From: JAQIBY01 sp964527535
GTDB lineage: Bacteria > Bacteroidota > Bacteroidia > Bacteroidales > ML635J-15
Length of the DNA: 14,079 nucleotides
NCBI GenBank assembly: GCA_964527535.1
Contig: CAZGPW010000047.1
Coordinates: 1-14,079, forward strand
Direction of reading: 5' to 3'
In this document: piece after piece, positions 1 to 7,002 of the stretch
How the letters are laid out: each line of letters opens with the position of its first letter
Position numbering within the stretch: position 1 is the stretch's first letter
Notes under the pieces: model-generated
Databases searched by the model: none
Seen by the model: only the letters and a program-made list of their open reading frames with translations
What the model was told of the DNA's origin: nothing
Translations under genes and position numbers: made by a program

Positions 1-1
1 T

Positions 2-706
2 ATGATTGATGACGATAAAATAAGGGATTCATTTAAAGAAAAAAACTGGGTAGAAATCAAAAGCAACGACAGCTGGGGCACATTTAAAATCATGTCGGAA
101 TTTGTCCAGGGATACGAAAGGCTTGCGCGTTTGGGGCCAAGTGTTTCGGTGTTTGGTTCCGCCCGTACAAAACCAAATACTAAATACTACAAAATTGCTG
201 AAGATATTGGTGCCAAACTAACACAACATGGGTACGGGGTTATAACCGGAGGAGGCCCCGGCATCATGGAGGCTGCCAACAAAGGCGCCAAAGCAACAGG
301 CGGCAAATCCATCGGATGCAATATCAAACTGGAATTTGAACAGCAGCCCAACAAATACATTGACCCTGATAATATACTGACCTTTGATTATTTCTTTGTC
401 AGAAAAGTGATGTTCATGAAATACAGTCAGGGTTTTATCGTTTTGCCCGGCGGTTTTGGAACATTTGACGAATTGTTTGAATCCATCACCCTGATACAAA
501 CAGGCAAAATTGCCAGGTTCCCCATCATAATGGTCGGAAAATCCTACTGGCATGACATGATCAATTGGATAAAAGACAAAGTGCTCCGTGAAAATAACAT
601 TTCACCAGACGACCTTGATATTTATCACCTGGTTGACACCGCAGATGAGGCCGTTAATACCATTGTTGAGTTTTATGAGAAATACGAACATAAACCCAAC
701 TTTTAG
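2..706 (+). CDS. LOG/TIGR00730 family nucleoside 5'-monophosphate phosphoribohydrolase
   Basis: The 234-residue protein is a LOG-family enzyme (often mislabelled lysine decarboxylase). This family cleaves the N-glycosidic bond of nucleoside 5'-monophosphates (AMP, or cytokinin riboside monophosphates in plants and some bacteria), releasing base and ribose 5-phosphate in the cytosol. Visible are the Rossmann-like start VSVFGSAR (residues 48-55), the glycine loop GGGPGIMEAANKGA (83-96), R134/K135, and the family signature PGGFGTFDE (149-157), with E157 the expected catalytic glutamate. The length suits the family. The ATG is the second base of the window, so an upstream start or ribosome site cannot be judged, but the N-terminus resembles complete homologues. 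It is separated from trkH by more than 600 bases and is probably transcribed independently. The natural substrate cannot be read from sequence; an AMP-nucleosidase-like housekeeping role is more likely than hormone synthesis. Confidence 0.93.
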   Translation: MIDDDKIRDSFKEKNWVEIKSNDSWGTFKIMSEFVQGYERLARLGPSVSVFGSARTKPNTKYYKIAEDIGAKLTQHGYGVITGGGPGIMEAANKGAKATGGKSIGCNIKLEFEQQPNKYIDPDNILTFDYFFVRKVMFMKYSQGFIVLPGGFGTFDELFESITLIQTGKIARFPIIMVGKSYWHDMINWIKDKVLRENNISPDDLDIYHLVDTADEAVNTIVEFYEKYEHKPNF

Positions 707-876
707 TGTATAACTGCATGGTTTTCTTTTTGGGCTTTTCTGTCCAATGAGCGTGTTTAATTTTAGTTAATAAGAATATCTGAAAGGTTACCTAAGTTCC
801 TTTATTGTTATTAAAATTTCATCATGAAAGTGATTGATTATGAATTGTAAAAAAGCAATCATTAAATGATAAAACA

Positions 877-938
877 GTCCGGAGACGGAAGTCGGAAGAC
901 AGAAGTTCGCAGTTGACTACGCACTTCGGACTCCGGAC
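877..938. repeat. Imperfect inverted repeat, GTCCGGAG core
   Basis: Arms at 877-892 and 923-938 match over 13 of 16 positions: the outer eight bases GTCCGGAG/CTCCGGAC pair perfectly, then three mismatches, then five more pairs (GAAGT/ACTTC). The arms enclose a 30-base spacer. The purine-rich ggaagtcggaagac text inside stands out from its AT-rich surroundings and looks like a decayed dispersed intergenic repeat rather than a terminator, since no T-run follows. Confidence 0.55.
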
Positions 939-974
939 AGGTTATTGAAATTGCTCATATTCATTTCTTCCATT

Positions 975-1066
975 CCTCTGTAGTGCTTAGCGCTTTTCTG
1001 CGTAACTTTGCGGTATAGTAGGTTGTTTCGTAGAGTTTTGCAGAGGGGCAAAGAACCGTAAAGAAA
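975..1066. repeat. Degenerate inverted-repeat element
   Basis: CCTCTG at 975-980 is complementary to CAGAGG at 1041-1046. The inner text ctttgcggt (1006-1014) is complementary to accgtaaag (1055-1063) except at one base. The nested pairings do not form one simple hairpin, so this looks like a decayed or composite repeat. It resembles short ctttgcg/cgcaaag-type intergenic repeats of Bacteroidota; that comparison is from memory and not tested. Confidence 0.35.
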
Positions 1067-1266
1067 TGATAAAATATTAGTCATGATAAAATTATAGGTA
1101 TTGTTTCAGATACTCATGTATTGTAAACTAGCCTGGCGACAACTTGTCCGGCGTAACTAAGCAGCGTCGGAAACAGGATTGACGCAACTTTGCATAACAG
1201 GTACAATCAAACCATCAGGGGTGCTAATCTTTATAAAATATTTACACCTTCATTACCGAATTTTAT

Positions 1267-1296
1267 GTTGCATTTATAAAATCAAGGTTTAATTTG
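1267..1296 (+). promoter_or_regulatory. Candidate trkH promoter
   Basis: GTTG at 1267-1270 is followed after 18 bases by TTAATTTG (1289-1296), one mismatch from the Bacteroidota -7 consensus TAnnTTTG. Transcription would start near 1300, giving a leader of about 40 bases. The spacing is one base short of the usual 19-21, so this is only a candidate. Confidence 0.28.
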
Positions 1297-1339
1297 TTTT
1301 ATAATAATATACACAATCATTAAGATGGAGATAAAATGA

Positions 1340-2788
1340 ATGAAAGGGATAGATTTTCGATTGATTTTCAGCATAATCAGCAGAATATTTATAATAATTT
1401 CAATATCAATATTGCTGTGTTCATTAGTTGGGTACTATTATAAAGAGTCTGTTTCTCCATTCATCTATTCAGGGCTTATTACTCTGGGCATTGGTATTGG
1501 ACTTCATTATTTAACAAAACGAAAAGATAAAAACAGTGATTTAAATAAGAAAGAAGCTTATCTAACGGTCAGCTTAACCTGGATTTTGATATGCATTGCA
1601 GGCACATTGCCCTATATTTTTTCAGAAACAATACCATATTTCATTAACGCATTGTTTGAATCTGTTTCCGGTTTTACAACCACAGGGTCATCAATCCTGA
1701 CAGATATTGAAGCATTGCCAAAATCAATACTTTTCTGGCGCAGCCTTACACATTGGATTGGAGGACTGGGTATTATAGCGCTGTTTATACTCATTATGCC
1801 ATGGTTCAGGATGGGAGCTTATCATCTCTTTACGTTGGAATCATCTTTACAGGAAAAGATTCAACCAAGAATCCGGTCTGTTGGGATAAAAATAATGACA
1901 ATATACATTAGCCTGACTATCATAGAAATCATCTTGTTGTTGCTTGGAAACATGGATTTATTTGAAAGCGTGTGCCATGCATTTGGGACAATTGCCACCG
2001 GTGGATTTTCTCCAAAGAACACAAGCTTAGGTGATTACTCCCCTTACATTCAGTATGTGGTCACGGTCTTTATGTTTTTGTCAGGAACCAATTTTATTAT
2101 TTATTATTTCCTCATCAGTCGGGAATTTACTAAAATTAGGATGAACAGTGAAGTGAAATTCTATGTTAGCGTTGTGTTGGGAATAGCTCTTATTATAACC
2201 TGTGTTTTATACTTTAACATGGGGAAACCGCTTGAAACCGCTTTTCGGGAAAGTTTTTTTAATGTGATTTCTATTCTGACATGTACCGGCTATGCCACAG
2301 CAGATTATTTACAATGGCCTGCTTTTGCATGGATATTGATATTTTTCACCATGTTTTTTGGTGGAAGCACTGGGTCAACAGCAGGTGGCATTAAAATGGC
2401 AAGGCACGTGGTTTTCTGGAAAAACATCAAAAATATGTTCCGGCATCTGGTGCATCCTCGTGCCGTACTCACTGTCAACCTCAACGGGAATCTAGTGAAC
2501 GAGGAATCTAATCGCTCCATTTTAACTTTCATCGCATTGTATATGTTGGTTTTTGCTGTCGGCACCATTGTTTTATCACTGATTGGATTAGACATCCAAA
2601 CGGCTGCCGGCTCAGCCGCGACAAGTATGGCAGGCATAGGCCCGGGCATTGGAACTGTGGGTCCTGCAAGCAATTTTGCCCATTTACCTGAAACTGCAAA
2701 ACTTATTCTTTCCTTTTTAATGATCACAGGCAGGCTCGAAATTTATACGATTTTAGTTTTGTTTACCAAAACTTATTGGCAATTTTGA
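1340..2788 (+). CDS. trkH: TrkH-type potassium uptake transmembrane subunit
   Basis: This 482-residue inner-membrane protein belongs to the SKT (Trk/Ktr/HKT) family, which forms the K+-conducting subunit of Trk systems. Its four membrane-pore-membrane repeats are marked by pore loops FTTTGSS (112-118), TIATGGFS (217-224), LTCTGYAT (313-320) and SMAGIGPGIG (429-438), each holding the conserved filter glycine. A glycine/serine-rich GGSTGSTAGGIKMARH (341-356) and the C-terminal GRLEIYT (464-470) are also typical. GGAG at 1327-1330 lies 9 bases before this ATG. A nearer ATG at 1336 opens a different frame that soon stops. TrkH normally needs a cytosolic RCK-domain partner, TrkA, and none is encoded here; it may be elsewhere. 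The gene is followed after 73 bases by a KdpD-like kinase and a KdpE-like regulator, suggesting local control by K+ or turgor signals. Confidence 0.95.
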   Translation: MKGIDFRLIFSIISRIFIIISISILLCSLVGYYYKESVSPFIYSGLITLGIGIGLHYLTKRKDKNSDLNKKEAYLTVSLTWILICIAGTLPYIFSETIPYFINALFESVSGFTTTGSSILTDIEALPKSILFWRSLTHWIGGLGIIALFILIMPWFRMGAYHLFTLESSLQEKIQPRIRSVGIKIMTIYISLTIIEIILLLLGNMDLFESVCHAFGTIATGGFSPKNTSLGDYSPYIQYVVTVFMFLSGTNFIIYYFLISREFTKIRMNSEVKFYVSVVLGIALIITCVLYFNMGKPLETAFRESFFNVISILTCTGYATADYLQWPAFAWILIFFTMFFGGSTGSTAGGIKMARHVVFWKNIKNMFRHLVHPRAVLTVNLNGNLVNEESNRSILTFIALYMLVFAVGTIVLSLIGLDIQTAAGSAATSMAGIGPGIGTVGPASNFAHLPETAKLILSFLMITGRLEIYTILVLFTKTYWQF

Positions 2789-2818
2789 CTTAGTCATTTC
2801 ATTATTTCGTTACTTTTG
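2784..2818 (+). promoter_or_regulatory. Candidate promoter for the sensor kinase gene
   Basis: TACTTTTG at 2811-2818 matches TAnnTTTG exactly. The nearest TTTG (2784-2787, overlapping the trkH stop) lies 23 bases upstream, longer than the usual 19-21. The kinase and regulator may have this promoter in addition to read-through from trkH. Confidence 0.28.
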
Positions 2819-2861
2819 GTTTTCAATATAATGCAAATCATGAATAACAAGATTATGATTT

Positions 2862-4358
2862 ATGTTTAAATCTTTTCTGAACAACCAATTTATCAAGTAT
2901 ATCCTGGTCATTGTCATTATCAGTGGTGTTGCTATTGTATGTATTCCATTAGCAAACACACAAAATTATCATGTGGTTTCGTTTATTCTTCTTTTTGTCG
3001 TATCATTATTATCTACTTTTTTAGGTATAGGCCCTGTGCTATTAGCATCATCACTCAGTGCATTGGTATGGAATTACTTTTTTATCCCACCTCACTATAC
3101 ATTCATGATGGAAAAAACTGAAGACAACCTTATTTTCGGCTTATTTTTCTTCATAGCGCTTGTAAATGGGGTATTAACCACTCGCGTAAGAAAACAAGAA
3201 CAAATTGCCCGTGAACGCGAAAAGAAAACCAATGCTTTATTTCAGCTTACAAAAGAACTCTCTAAAGCAAGCGGAACAGATGAACTACTGAAAGAATCAA
3301 CAAAAAAAATACATGACAATTTTAGAGTTTACCCACTATTTCTTTTGCAGGATGGAAACAATAAGCTCATTAATAAAATCCATTTACAAGATAATAAAAG
3401 CTTACCAGATAAGGCCTTTAAACGTGCAGATAAAGCATTTCAGGCACATACAACAGAAATTAACGATACTACCAAGCAAGCATCAACCTACAATTTTTTT
3501 CCCTTAAAAGGGAATCGATTAACTACAGGCGTACTTGCCGTCAAGAATTTTGTACCCAAAAACAAAGATCAAAAATCCTACTGGGATACGTTTATATCAC
3601 AAATATCCAACGCTATTGAAAGGGAATTTCTTGACGAAATGGCACAAAAAGCACGTTTTCTTGATGAATCAGACAGATTATATAAAACCCTTTTCAACTC
3701 TATTTCTCACGAATTGAGAATTCCTGTTGCAACCATAATGGGTGCCTCAGATTCTATTATTAACACAGAAAATCCGAAACATGTTGAAAGAGCACTTTGT
3801 GCTGAAATTTTCACAGCTTCATTGCGTTTGAACAGGTTAATTGAAAACCTGCTGAACATTTCACGCCTTGAAAGCGGGCACATATCATTACGACTTGACT
3901 GGTATGATATCAACGACCTAATTAACCAGGTAACAACAGACCTGAAAGATGAATTAAAACCATTTGTTTTAAAAATCAATATTCCAAAAGAATTCCCCCT
4001 CGTGAAATTTGATTTTGGATTGATGGAACAAGTATTGTATAATCTTTTATTAAATTCAATTCAATACGCACCTCCAGGGACAAAAATCAATATTACGGTT
4101 ATAAGTGAGCATAACAATTTTACTATTGAAGTATGTGATGAAGGCCCAGGTTTCCCGGAAAAAGAGCTAAAAAACGTATTCAAAAAGTTTTTCAGGGTTA
4201 ACAGTACAAATACAGGAGGTTTGGGGCTTGGCCTTTCAATAGCAAAAGGTTTCGTTGTCGCTCATAACGGAAACATACAGGTTATGAATTCAAAAAATAA
4301 AGGGGCAAAATTTATCATAAGGCTACCATCAGAAAAGCCTGAATTACATAAAATATAA
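2862..4358 (+). CDS. KdpD-like membrane sensor histidine kinase lacking the N-terminal KdpD/Usp domains
   Basis: This 498-residue kinase starts directly with the four-helix DUF4118 membrane domain of KdpD (about residues 11-105, with NYFFIPPHYTF at 71-81). An arginine-rich segment and a coiled linker follow (107-135), then a GAF-like region (about 136-255), a HisKA domain with phospho-acceptor H283 in SHELRIP, and a HATPase domain. The ATPase shows N394/N398 (N box), DEGPG at 426-430 (G1), KKFFRV at 441-446 (F box) and GGLGLGLS at 452-459 (G2). All catalytic motifs are present. Enterobacterial KdpD is near 900 residues because of a cytosolic N-terminal KdpD plus Usp-like region; that half is absent here, with no remnant upstream. 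It should phosphorylate the regulator encoded 15 bases downstream. KdpD family members sense low K+ or turgor; the exact stimulus here is inferred. The ATG at 2862 is the first in frame for the protein. Confidence 0.9.
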   Translation: MFKSFLNNQFIKYILVIVIISGVAIVCIPLANTQNYHVVSFILLFVVSLLSTFLGIGPVLLASSLSALVWNYFFIPPHYTFMMEKTEDNLIFGLFFFIALVNGVLTTRVRKQEQIAREREKKTNALFQLTKELSKASGTDELLKESTKKIHDNFRVYPLFLLQDGNNKLINKIHLQDNKSLPDKAFKRADKAFQAHTTEINDTTKQASTYNFFPLKGNRLTTGVLAVKNFVPKNKDQKSYWDTFISQISNAIEREFLDEMAQKARFLDESDRLYKTLFNSISHELRIPVATIMGASDSIINTENPKHVERALCAEIFTASLRLNRLIENLLNISRLESGHISLRLDWYDINDLINQVTTDLKDELKPFVLKINIPKEFPLVKFDFGLMEQVLYNLLLNSIQYAPPGTKINITVISEHNNFTIEVCDEGPGFPEKELKNVFKKFFRVNSTNTGGLGLGLSIAKGFVVAHNGNIQVMNSKNKGAKFIIRLPSEKPELHKI

Positions 4359-4373
4359 GCTAATTTGCGGATT

Positions 4374-5057
4374 ATGAATAATAACAAAACAATATTGGTC
4401 ATTGATGATGAATTACAGATACGGCGTCTTCTGGAAATCACACTGACTGCCAGTGGGTATAATATTATTCAGTCAATAAATGGCAAACAAGGAATGGTTG
4501 ATGCCGCAACACGAAAGCCCGGATTAATCATTTTGGATTTAGGATTACCTGATACTGACGGCCAAATCATTTTGCAAAAACTCAGGGAATGGTATTTTAA
4601 ACCAATCATCATATTATCTGTCAGGAATTCAGAAGCCGAAATCATTCAAGCACTGGATAACGGAGCCAATGACTATTTAACCAAACCTTTCAGGTCAGGA
4701 GAACTGCTGGCTCGGATCCGGGCGGCAATTAGAGTAACTGAAGATGATTCTGATGAAAACATATTGCAATTTGGGAACTTACAGATTGACTTATTCAGGC
4801 ACACAGCAAAAAAAGATAACAAACTCATAAGGCTAACAGCAACCGAGTTTTCCTTGTTGTCGCTGCTGGCAAAAAATCATGGCAGGGTCCTCACGCATAA
4901 ATACATTTTAAAAGAGGTTTGGGGACACGGATATATTGAACAAACTCAATACCTTAGGGTTTTTATGGCACAATTGAGAAAAAAAATTGAGACAAATCCA
5001 TCATCACCTTCTCTTATCATTACGGAATCAGGGATCGGTTACCGTTTTGGCGAATAA
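4374..5057 (+). CDS. KdpE-like OmpR-family response regulator
   Basis: This 227-residue cytosolic regulator has a receiver domain with acidic pair D11/D12, phospho-acceptor D55 in LILDLGLPD, S82 at the switch position and K104 in YLTKPF. A winged-helix DNA-binding domain follows (about 130-227) with LTATEFSLLSLL (154-165) and the KdpE-like TQYLRVFMAQLRKKIE (191-206). I chose the ATG at 4374, 15 bases after the kinase stop; a TTG at 4365 would add only three residues and homologues start at the MNNNKTI-like segment. It is co-transcribed with the kinase and presumably phosphorylated by it. The adjacent transporter is trkH, not kdpFABC, so trkH is the nearest candidate target, though a kdp operon elsewhere cannot be excluded. 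Confidence 0.92.
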   Translation: MNNNKTILVIDDELQIRRLLEITLTASGYNIIQSINGKQGMVDAATRKPGLIILDLGLPDTDGQIILQKLREWYFKPIIILSVRNSEAEIIQALDNGANDYLTKPFRSGELLARIRAAIRVTEDDSDENILQFGNLQIDLFRHTAKKDNKLIRLTATEFSLLSLLAKNHGRVLTHKYILKEVWGHGYIEQTQYLRVFMAQLRKKIETNPSSPSLIITESGIGYRFGE

Positions 5058-5064
5058 TGTTTTT

Positions 5065-5084
5065 TTAGTTGGAACTCCAACCAA
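5065..5084. promoter_or_regulatory. Palindrome, likely MarR-family operator
   Basis: GTTGGA (5068-5073) and TCCAAC (5076-5081) form a perfect inverted repeat around AC. Two more outer pairs (TT at 5065-5066 with AA at 5083-5084) extend it to 20 bases, with one mismatched pair between. It covers the -33 element of the marR promoter and lies 20 bases before the marR start. Size and position fit a MarR dimer site for autorepression. It is unlikely to be a terminator for the preceding regulator gene because the T-run lies before, not after, the stem. Confidence 0.6.
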
Positions 5085-5100
5085 TATACCCTATGTTTGC
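5069..5100 (+). promoter_or_regulatory. Promoter of the marR-MATE operon
   Basis: TTG at 5069-5071, a 20-base spacer, then TATGTTTGC at 5092-5100 give a full match to the Bacteroidota -7 consensus TAnnTTTG at canonical spacing. The start codon at 5104 is only 3 bases past the -7 box, so the mRNA should have almost no leader. The palindrome at 5065-5084 overlaps the -33 box. Confidence 0.65.
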
Positions 5101-5103
5101 AGC

Positions 5104-5571
5104 ATGATAAACACCAAACATCGTTCAGCCGGAAAAGAAATCGGTATATTGGCGCGCTGTGCACATAAATATTTTCACCACAAGCTGGATAATTTTTCCA
5201 TCGGTCACGCACAAATCCGGACATTACATTACATCTGCAAACACGATGGCATCAGCCAAAAAACGCTGGCAAGGCATCTGCATCTGGACAAATCATCTGT
5301 CACATCACAAATTGAACGCCTTGAAAATCATGGCTATATCCTTCGTAAGGCATCGGACAAAGACCGCAGGGAAAAACAGATTTACATCACAGCAAAGACA
5401 ACAGCAATTAAAGAAAAACTGATGAACGTTTTTGACGGGTGGAGTTTGCAGTTGGTAAAAGATCTCAGTGATGAAGAGAGGGAAACATTTTTTGATTTGA
5501 TGGACAAGATGAAATCCAATGCTTTTGAAGCGCTGGAGAACCTGAGAAACACAGATGAAGAAAACGCGTAA
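5104..5571 (+). CDS. MarR-family transcriptional repressor
   Basis: This 155-residue protein has the MarR layout. A dimerisation helix (about residues 10-30) is followed by a winged helix-turn-helix, with ISQKTLARHLHLDKSSVTSQIERLEN (50-75) containing the recognition helix. The beta wing has the family hallmark DKDRRE (85-90), and a C-terminal dimerisation helix follows (about 120-150). The frame is open further upstream into the response regulator gene, but that N-terminal extension is not MarR-like; the ATG at 5104 gives a normal family length and follows a strong promoter. It overlaps the MATE exporter by 17 bases, so the pair is almost certainly one operon. The likely role is repression of itself and the exporter until a small molecule binds. 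The ligand cannot be predicted. Confidence 0.88.
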   Translation: MINTKHRSAGKEIGILARCAHKYFHHKLDNFSIGHAQIRTLHYICKHDGISQKTLARHLHLDKSSVTSQIERLENHGYILRKASDKDRREKQIYITAKTTAIKEKLMNVFDGWSLQLVKDLSDEERETFFDLMDKMKSNAFEALENLRNTDEENA

Positions 5572-6916
5572 AAACCTGACTGAAGGCAAAATAGGCAAAC
5601 AGCTTTTTCACCTGGCCTGGCCCATGCTTTTCGGTATGTTTGGCATGGTGATCTTCAACCTTGCAGACACTTATTTCATCGGCAAACTTGGTGTACATCC
5701 ATTGGCTGCTATGGGGTTCAGTTTTCCGGTCATAATGTTTATAAACAGTTTATCGGTGGGCATTGGCATCGGTACCAGTTCACTGATATCAAGAAATATC
5801 ATCACAGAAAGCCGGGAAAACCTCAGGTTAATGGCCAGCCGTTCCATTTTGCTGGGGGTGATTGTGGTGTTCCTTTTTGTTATAGCCGGTTTATTAACCA
5901 TCCGGCCACTGTTTGAGGCGCTGGGTGCAAGCGACGAGATCATACCATACATTTACGATTACATGAGCATCTGGTATTACGGAGTGGCCTTTGTTGTTAT
6001 ACCCATGATAGGCAATAACATTGTCAGGGCTACGGGAGATACTTTTATACCGGGGATGCTGATGGTAACGTCGGCCCTTGTTAACATCATCCTGGATCCC
6101 CTGCTGATATTCGGATATGGACCCTTTCCTGAAATGGGAATAAAAGGAGCAGCCCTGGCCACGGTCATCGGTCGCAGTACAGGCCTGATTTTCATACTTA
6201 TTGTGCTTATCAGGCGGGAAAACCTGCTTACCCTGCATTTTGGCAGGATAAAAGAAATATTTCACACCTGGGGCAAGCTCATTTATATTGCCGGGCCTGC
6301 AGCTTTAGGCATGCTGATCACCCCTCTGTCCATTGGCATCATTACCAGAATCATTGCCACCCATGGCGAAGAAGCCGTAGCGGCTTTTGGTGTGGCCTCA
6401 CGTGTTGAGATGTTTGTATTGATGACAATTGCCGCCCTGGGATCAGTGCTAATCATTTTTATTGGTCAAAACATCAGTACAAATAAATTCTCACGTATTT
6501 TCAAATCCCTGCGCTATACAGGTGGATTTTCGCTGTCATGGGGATTTTTAATGTTTATGGTTTTCGTGTTTCTGGGAGATCAGATTGCTTCAGTTTTCAC
6601 CGGAGATGAAGTGGTGGTTGATATGGCAAACCGGTATTTCCTCATTGTAGGTGCCAGTTACAGCTTTCAGGGATTGGTAATGTTAAGCACTTCCGGCTTT
6701 AATGGGATAAACCGCCCCTACCCTGCTACCTTTTTTGCTGTGGCCAGGATGCTTTTGCTTTATGTTCCACTGGCCTGGGTGGGGTCACAAATCATTGGAT
6801 TGAACGGTATTTTCTGGGCCGGTTTTACAGCCAATCTGATTGTGGGCATTATGGCATTTGTGTTTCTACACAGAACCATCCACAACATCAGAGACAAAGG
6901 CATAAAGGTTGGGTAA
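5555..6916 (+). CDS. MATE-family multidrug efflux transporter
   Basis: This 453-residue polytopic inner-membrane protein is of the MATE family, which exports cationic drugs, dyes or metabolites using Na+ or H+ gradients. About twelve hydrophobic segments form two homologous six-helix halves. N-terminal LAWPMLFGMFGMVIFNLADTYFIGKLG carries the conserved acidic residue D38. LDPLLIFGYG and MGIKGAALATVIGR (roughly 176-205) are typical of the first half's end, and EMFVLMTIAALGSVLIIFIGQN marks the second half. The length is normal. Its ATG lies inside the last codons of marR, so translation is probably coupled to the repressor. The substrate is unknown; pairing with a MarR repressor suggests inducible export of a toxic small molecule. 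The repeat at 6937-6991 follows the stop. Confidence 0.94.
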   Translation: MKKTRKNLTEGKIGKQLFHLAWPMLFGMFGMVIFNLADTYFIGKLGVHPLAAMGFSFPVIMFINSLSVGIGIGTSSLISRNIITESRENLRLMASRSILLGVIVVFLFVIAGLLTIRPLFEALGASDEIIPYIYDYMSIWYYGVAFVVIPMIGNNIVRATGDTFIPGMLMVTSALVNIILDPLLIFGYGPFPEMGIKGAALATVIGRSTGLIFILIVLIRRENLLTLHFGRIKEIFHTWGKLIYIAGPAALGMLITPLSIGIITRIIATHGEEAVAAFGVASRVEMFVLMTIAALGSVLIIFIGQNISTNKFSRIFKSLRYTGGFSLSWGFLMFMVFVFLGDQIASVFTGDEVVVDMANRYFLIVGASYSFQGLVMLSTSGFNGINRPYPATFFAVARMLLLYVPLAWVGSQIIGLNGIFWAGFTANLIVGIMAFVFLHRTIHNIRDKGIKVG

Positions 6917-6936
6917 GCATTAGATAACATTGGTAT

Positions 6937-6991
6937 GAGCCTATGTGAACTACGATAGTTCAATAATTTAGAAACATCTTGGTTTGGAACC
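6937..6991 (+). repeat. Dispersed 55-base hairpin repeat, copy 1
   Basis: This element matches the reverse complement of 13905-13959 at 45 of 55 positions without gaps. It contains a perfect hairpin, TGAACTA-CGA-TAGTTCA (6946-6962). It lies in the short gap between the convergent MATE and pgi genes, where it may shape 3' ends, although no T-run follows the stem on either strand. Confidence 0.7.
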
Positions 6992-7002
6992 TCTTGGTAT
7001 CA

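Larger units (their letters stand above)
707..1339. other. Non-coding intergenic region with degenerate repeats
   Basis: This stretch between the LOG gene and trkH has no convincing reading frame and no tRNA-like fold that I could see. It contains a G+C-richer inverted repeat (877-938), a second degenerate inverted repeat (975-1066), and a related direct motif: cgtaactttgc at 1001-1011 recurs with one change at 1183-1193. The last 80 bases are very AT-rich and hold the likely trkH promoter. A possible weak stem (692-699 with 730-737) follows the LOG stop codon but is too poor to call a terminator. Confidence 0.7.

Noticed and set aside
2..706. Annotation as lysine decarboxylase
   Set aside because: The PGGxGTxxE signature marks the LOG phosphoribohydrolase family; the decarboxylase label is a known historic misannotation.
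2305..2727. Antisense reading frame of 140 codons within trkH, and similar frames opposite kdpE, MATE and pgi
   Set aside because: They lie opposite genes with strong family motifs, show no recognisable domain and are explained by codon bias of the real frame.
4987..5103. N-terminal extension of the MarR protein inside the response-regulator gene
   Set aside because: The extra 39 residues do not resemble MarR proteins, overlap a well-conserved regulator C-terminus in another frame, and lie upstream of a strong promoter.
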